NCBI GenBank assembly: GCA_032622095.1
Contig: CP136064.1
Location: forward strand, 7,617,512-7,681,511
Length of the DNA: 64,000 nt
Direction of reading: 5' to 3'
DNA from: Siphonodentalium dalli
Taxonomy: Eukaryota; Mollusca; Scaphopoda; Gadilida; Siphonodentaliidae
The notes beneath the pieces were generated by a model, which did no database searches, was not told the origin of the DNA, and saw only the letters and a list, made by a program, of their open reading frames with translations. Shown here piece by piece: positions 60,647-64,000 of this stretch (position 1 is the first letter of the stretch; each line of letters begins with the position of its first letter). Position numbers and translations under genes: made by a program.

Positions 60647-61212
60647 GCATATTTTATTTATCCATCGCACAAAACTTGCCTTTTGTGAGGTAAATCTGTC
60701 ATTTTCCTCAGTTTTACATTCGTTACTTCGATGACGCCATTACTTTTATTAGGTCAAGCAAACCAATTAGTATTCATGACGTGTGAAACCGGAGTGAAGC
60801 TTAGAGCGAAATAGTTCATTTGCATTTTTACATTTATTATAAGCAGACCTTGTTCTGATGATTTATAGATGTTTTAGAGCTAAAACATATATCATTTTAC
60901 GAATTATTTTAGTGAATTATACACGATAAGAATGTTCTGAAATCACAATGACGTCATTAAGGCTGGTTGACGTCCCTAGTTACCTGCGCAATTTGCATAT
61001 CAAATTACGTCATAAAAGTAGTACTAACCTAATAAAGCTACGTTGACCTAAAAAAGCTACCTTGACGTAATAAACGTAACGTTTATTAGGCAGGCTTTAT
61101 GTAGGCAATAGAGGTAGTGAGCGGTGGATAAATATATATATACTTGCAACACTTGTCTGTTGATATTGGTGGGGAGAGGAAGGATCACTACAAACGTACC
61201 TTCACAGAATAA

Positions 61213-61330
61213 CTTCACAATAGATGAGAGCTTTCCGATGAATGGCAACAAGCCATATTTCCCGCTAAATCCTGAAAAGTTACCCATAATTCTGCTGTGA
61301 TTAAGGAGTCGATTATTTAGAGCATTACTG
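61213..61330. mobile_element. Second copy of the CAGTAATGCTCT MITE, left end degraded
   Basis: GAGAGCTTTCC(G/A)ATGAATGG through to TTTAGAGCATTACTG matches 13544-13650 closely and is followed by TA; the left terminus is not recognisable. Confidence 0.75.
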
Positions 61331-61449
61331 TACTCATATCTTTTCAGGGAAGAAGACTTATTCTTTAGTGAAAACGGATCAAGATAATGCTGACAAGTCT
61401 GAAAACGATCTGAAGGTATTCTCAGGTTCAATTCTCCCGTGACAGTTAC

Positions 61450-61566
61450 AAGCCTGAGTTTAGTGTGCCATGCAGAATGAGGTCACTAGAGGGTGAATTT
61501 AGTGATAGCGGGCTAGCATCACTAAATTCTCCCTCTGAGGACCTCATTCTGGTTAGGCCTCATCTA
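61450..61566. mobile_element. Short foldback copy, AGAATGAGGTCC family
   Basis: AGCCTGAGTTTAGTG...GCAGAATGAGGTCACTAGAG and its complement CTCTGAGGACCTCATTCTG enclose GGTGAATTTAGTGATAGCGG and CTAGCATCACTAAATTC. It is a minimal single-hairpin form. Confidence 0.8.
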
Positions 61567-61626
61567 TACATCTTATTATCAAATGTCTAGAAATTATTCA
61601 CATACATGTAGTTTCTATTGCTTTTT

Positions 61627-62165
61627 AGCTCACCTGAGACGAAGTCTCCGGTGGAGCTATAGTCATCACTCCTCGTCCGTCCGTCCGTCCGTCAACAATT
61701 CTTTGAACATCTCCTCCTCTGGAACCGTATGACCGAATTGGTTCAAATTTGGTGTGGATGTTCCCTAGGTGACTCTCATTCATATTTGTTCAAATGAGGT
61801 CACTGGGTCAAGTAGTTGCAAAACCAGGGCCATAACTCTATTCCTACATAGTAATTCTTACAACGACTTCTTGTCCAGAACCATTGGGCCGATTTAGCTA
61901 ATAAGTGGTACGGATGGTCCTTGGGTGACTGGTGTTTAGATTTGTTCAAATGAGGTCACCCGGTCAATTAGTTGAGAAACCAGGGCCATAACTCTATTCC
62001 TCCATAGTAATTCTTAGAATGACATCTTCTCAAGAAACATTGGGCCGGTTTAGCTTATATTTGGTACGGAGGGACCTTGGGTGACTGGGATTCAGATTTG
62101 TTCAAATAGGGGCAGAGCCAGGGACATAACTATAAAAACAAAAAAATTACATTTTTGCATTTTGA
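61627..62165 (+). repeat. AGCTCACCTGAGACGAAG dispersed repeat, copy 1
   Basis: Starts TTTTTAGCTCACCTGAGACG, passes through (GTCC)n, then has three tandem sub-units of about 120-150 bp, each with TTTGTTCAAATGAGGTCAC and AACCAGGGCCATAACTCTAT. Copy 2 is at 62735-63045. Confidence 0.85.
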
Positions 62166-62182
62166 CCTTTGACACAGCTACC

Positions 62183-62215
62183 CACCCCCCCCCCCCCTCC
62201 CCCACCATCCACCCC
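62183..62215 (+). repeat. C-rich low-complexity tract
   Basis: CACCC followed by a long C-run and CCACC units; flanks the dispersed repeat. Confidence 0.9.
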
Positions 62216-62499
62216 ACCTGTCCCTGATACACCACGCTGTACCATACTGTATTATCTCTGCCTAGTTCACCCCATTAAAATCCTTGTTTTGATCACAGCT
62301 GTAGGAGTAACACAATGCATGGGTATTGCTTGGCAAAGCTGTTTGTGTCCTCATTAAAAACTAATTAAAATGTCAACACCAAGACATACTTGTAGCTGAG
62401 AGTGGTTCCATGAATGGAATTTAATCCCATGTTTATCTCAGATACAAATTACCTGTTTGACAGATAAAGTTTATTTTACTATTAATATTAACCATTTCA

Positions 62500-62640
62500 T
62501 GACTAGAGTTGTGTTGGTGCAGCAATGAAGACCCTGTGCTTGTGCATTCTCTTATATATGCGAGTCTCCCCCATATAAAAGAATGCACTGGCTTTCAAGG
62601 TCATGGACATTTTGTTAAGCTAATGTAGTCAGGCATTCAA
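62500..62640. repeat. TGCATTCTCTTATATATG family, degraded copy
   Basis: GTGTTGGTGCAGCAATGAAG, GTGCATTCTCTTATATATGC and AAGAATGCACTGGCTTTCAA match the 5583-5700 copy in order, but the second arm of the inverted repeat is largely missing. Confidence 0.7.
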
Positions 62641-62734
62641 ATAAATCATATATGTCATATTCTTGCAGGGATGTCCCCACAGTGTTGGGGAGGGGGGGGG
62701 GTGATTTACAGATTTGTTCAATGAAATATAATTT

Positions 62735-63045
62735 TTAAGCTCACCTGAGACGAAGCTATAGTCATCACTTCTCATCTGTCTCCTGTTCATCTGTCTGTCC
62801 GTCCATCCATCTGTCAACAATTCTTTGAACATCTTCTCTAGATCATAAGACTGAATGGGTTCATATTTGGTGTAGATGTTCCCTAGGTGACTCACATTCA
62901 GATTTGTTCAAATGAGGTCACTTTCGCAAATGGTTGTGAAGCCAGGGGCATAACTCTTGCCCTCCATAGTAATTCTTAAAAACGACTTCTTCTCATGTAC
63001 CATCAGGTTGAATGGGTTCATATTTGGTATGGGGGGGGGGTGATC
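62735..63045 (+). repeat. AGCTCACCTGAGACGAAG dispersed repeat, copy 2
   Basis: Same order of landmarks as copy 1 (AAGCTCACCTGAGACGAAG, GTCTGTCC, CAACAATTCTTTGAACATCT, TTTGTTCAAATGAGGTCAC, ATAACTCT), with fewer sub-units. Confidence 0.85.
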
Positions 63046-63234
63046 ATTAGTGTAAGTTGGTAATTTAAAGGTAGATATTCACCGATCTACATACATGAAG
63101 CCTCTCTAGCCACATATCCTGTTTAGATCTACTTCTTTTAAAGTGATTATGAAAAGTTCTGACTGTTATGGTCTCCAGAGTCCCAGTCTTATCAGTCTTT
63201 GCAGTCTGGTGAGCGACCCCACAGTCTTTGACTG

Positions 63235-63515
63235 TCTTGTTTAGTTTAGTTTCTCTATATCCCCAAATTGGCAGATGACAAATTGCATAATCAAGGTTAC
63301 CAATGGGTGTACATCTCAATATTCACCATTTGGGAACTTCAATCTGAGGTTATGTCTCCTATAGGCTATAGCAGATGAGGCCATGCAGAATGAGGTCCCC
63401 AGAGGGTGAATTTGGTGATACTAGCCCACCTTGCAGGATAGGGTCACTAAATTCACCCTCTGCGGACCTCTTTCTGCAAATGTCAGGCACTTTAAACTCA
63501 GGCTTGATAAGGCCA
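63235..63515. mobile_element. Foldback/MITE element, AGAATGAGGTCC family, fourth copy
   Basis: The TTTCTATATCCCC...GACAAATTGCATAATC segment matches the interior of the 7181-7546 copy; the hairpin GCAGAATGAGGTCCCCAGAG...CTCTGCGGACCTCTTTCTGC follows, then TGTCAGGCACTTTAAACTCA with GGCTTGA as the right end. Confidence 0.75.
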
Positions 63516-64000
63516 AATAAAAAAGATAATATGTTTCCGATAATGGAGAGAAAAAATTAGGGTAGGTAGGTAGGGAAATGTTTTTTTTTTATTATTTTTT
63601 TATATTTTTTTCCAGCTGCAGAAATATTGAACTACCTCGACCGAAATGACATAAAATGCCTACTTGTATTACTTGTGGAAAGTTTTACTTGTGGAAATAT
63701 ACATTAACATTGAACAAGATATCAAACTTGCTGTTATTCTTAATAGTGTGTTTCAGTATTCACATACTGATTTTGGCCATAAACTCAAGAGGGATGGGGC
63801 TTCATATTCTCCGACTGTCCGAAAATATTATAGAACCTATATATTTGAATTGTTCATATGGGATATTCTGCCTGATTGTTGAAGATGTCAGTTGGGCTGA
63901 AGGGGGTCACTCACCAAATAAAAGTGCTGAAGGGTATTTTACGGTACACAGGTTTTGAAAATCTGCTGAAGGGTACACAGGGTTTGTGATCAGCACTAAT
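63516..64000. other. No gene recognised at the right edge
   Basis: An acceptor-like TTATATTTTTTTCCAG at about 63615 precedes a 30-codon open stretch (AEILNYLDRNDIKCLL and on), but there is no donor or second exon in view to support it. Confidence 0.4.

Noticed and set aside
63600-63700. Exon after an acceptor-like TTTTTTTCCAG
   Set aside because: There is no donor, start or homologous motif, and T-rich tracts make acceptor look-alikes common here.

Overview
The window reads as nuclear DNA of an animal, most probably a mollusc or other lophotrochozoan. It is AT-rich with no operon-like gene packing, and it holds a decayed jockey/CR1-type reverse transcriptase, several families of short inverted-repeat elements, satellites and long tandem arrays. 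The repeat starting AGCTCACCTGAGACGAAG (61.6 and 62.7 kb) and the 'pause-and-read' repeats around 8.2-9.2 kb and 38.6-38.9 kb resemble dispersed repeats I associate with bivalve genomes; this is from memory and was not searched. Almost nothing looks like an ordinary host gene. The only candidates are one well-bordered internal exon (5806-5963) and a phase-compatible terminal exon (11546-11583), both on the plus strand.

Layout. 1-5208: a 78-bp satellite of about 66 monomers with higher-order structure. 5.3-14.8 kb: mosaic of small inverted-repeat elements (foldback family, a TIR element nested in a TIR element, a 1.47-kb element with perfect 47-bp TIRs, a TA-flanked MITE, a hAT-like MITE with 8-bp target duplications), dispersed repeats and the two candidate exons. 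14965-36484: twelve complete, apparently near-identical copies of a 1723-bp unit plus a truncated thirteenth. 36485-43791: two copies of a 2.46-kb segment, each joined to a partial 1.7-kb unit and each carrying two tRNA-like sequences, separated by a diverged 1.5-kb copy. 43.8-44.5 kb: tandem units full of TTAAGC palindromes. 45.1-53.9 kb: a pair of inverted homologous segments enclosing a 5.9-kb element (46934-52859) whose end repeats are arranged A1...B1A2...B2, the split-direct-repeat layout of Ngaro/DIRS-type tyrosine-recombinase retroelements, but with no recognisable retroelement protein inside. 54238-55170: a foldback element whose arms are arrays of a 20-bp perfect palindrome. 55.9-57.9 kb: broken non-LTR retrotransposon ORF2 (minus strand). 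59.3-59.7 kb: fragment of a second, frameshifted non-LTR ORF2 C-terminus (plus strand). 59.8-64 kb: further MITE copies and dispersed repeats.

The region is best described as a repeat-built chromosomal segment. Sequence classes recur across the window (foldback family at 5.3, 7.2, 61.5 and 63.3 kb; palindromic ATGCATTCTCTTATATATGC family at 5.6, 6.35, 6.5 and 62.5 kb; TTGGAAATTT family at 12.0-12.8 and 46.0-46.9 kb). Most open frames are by-products of repeats: the 1197-codon frame in the satellite exists because 78 is a multiple of 3, and the small frames between 15 and 41 kb recur because the DNA does.
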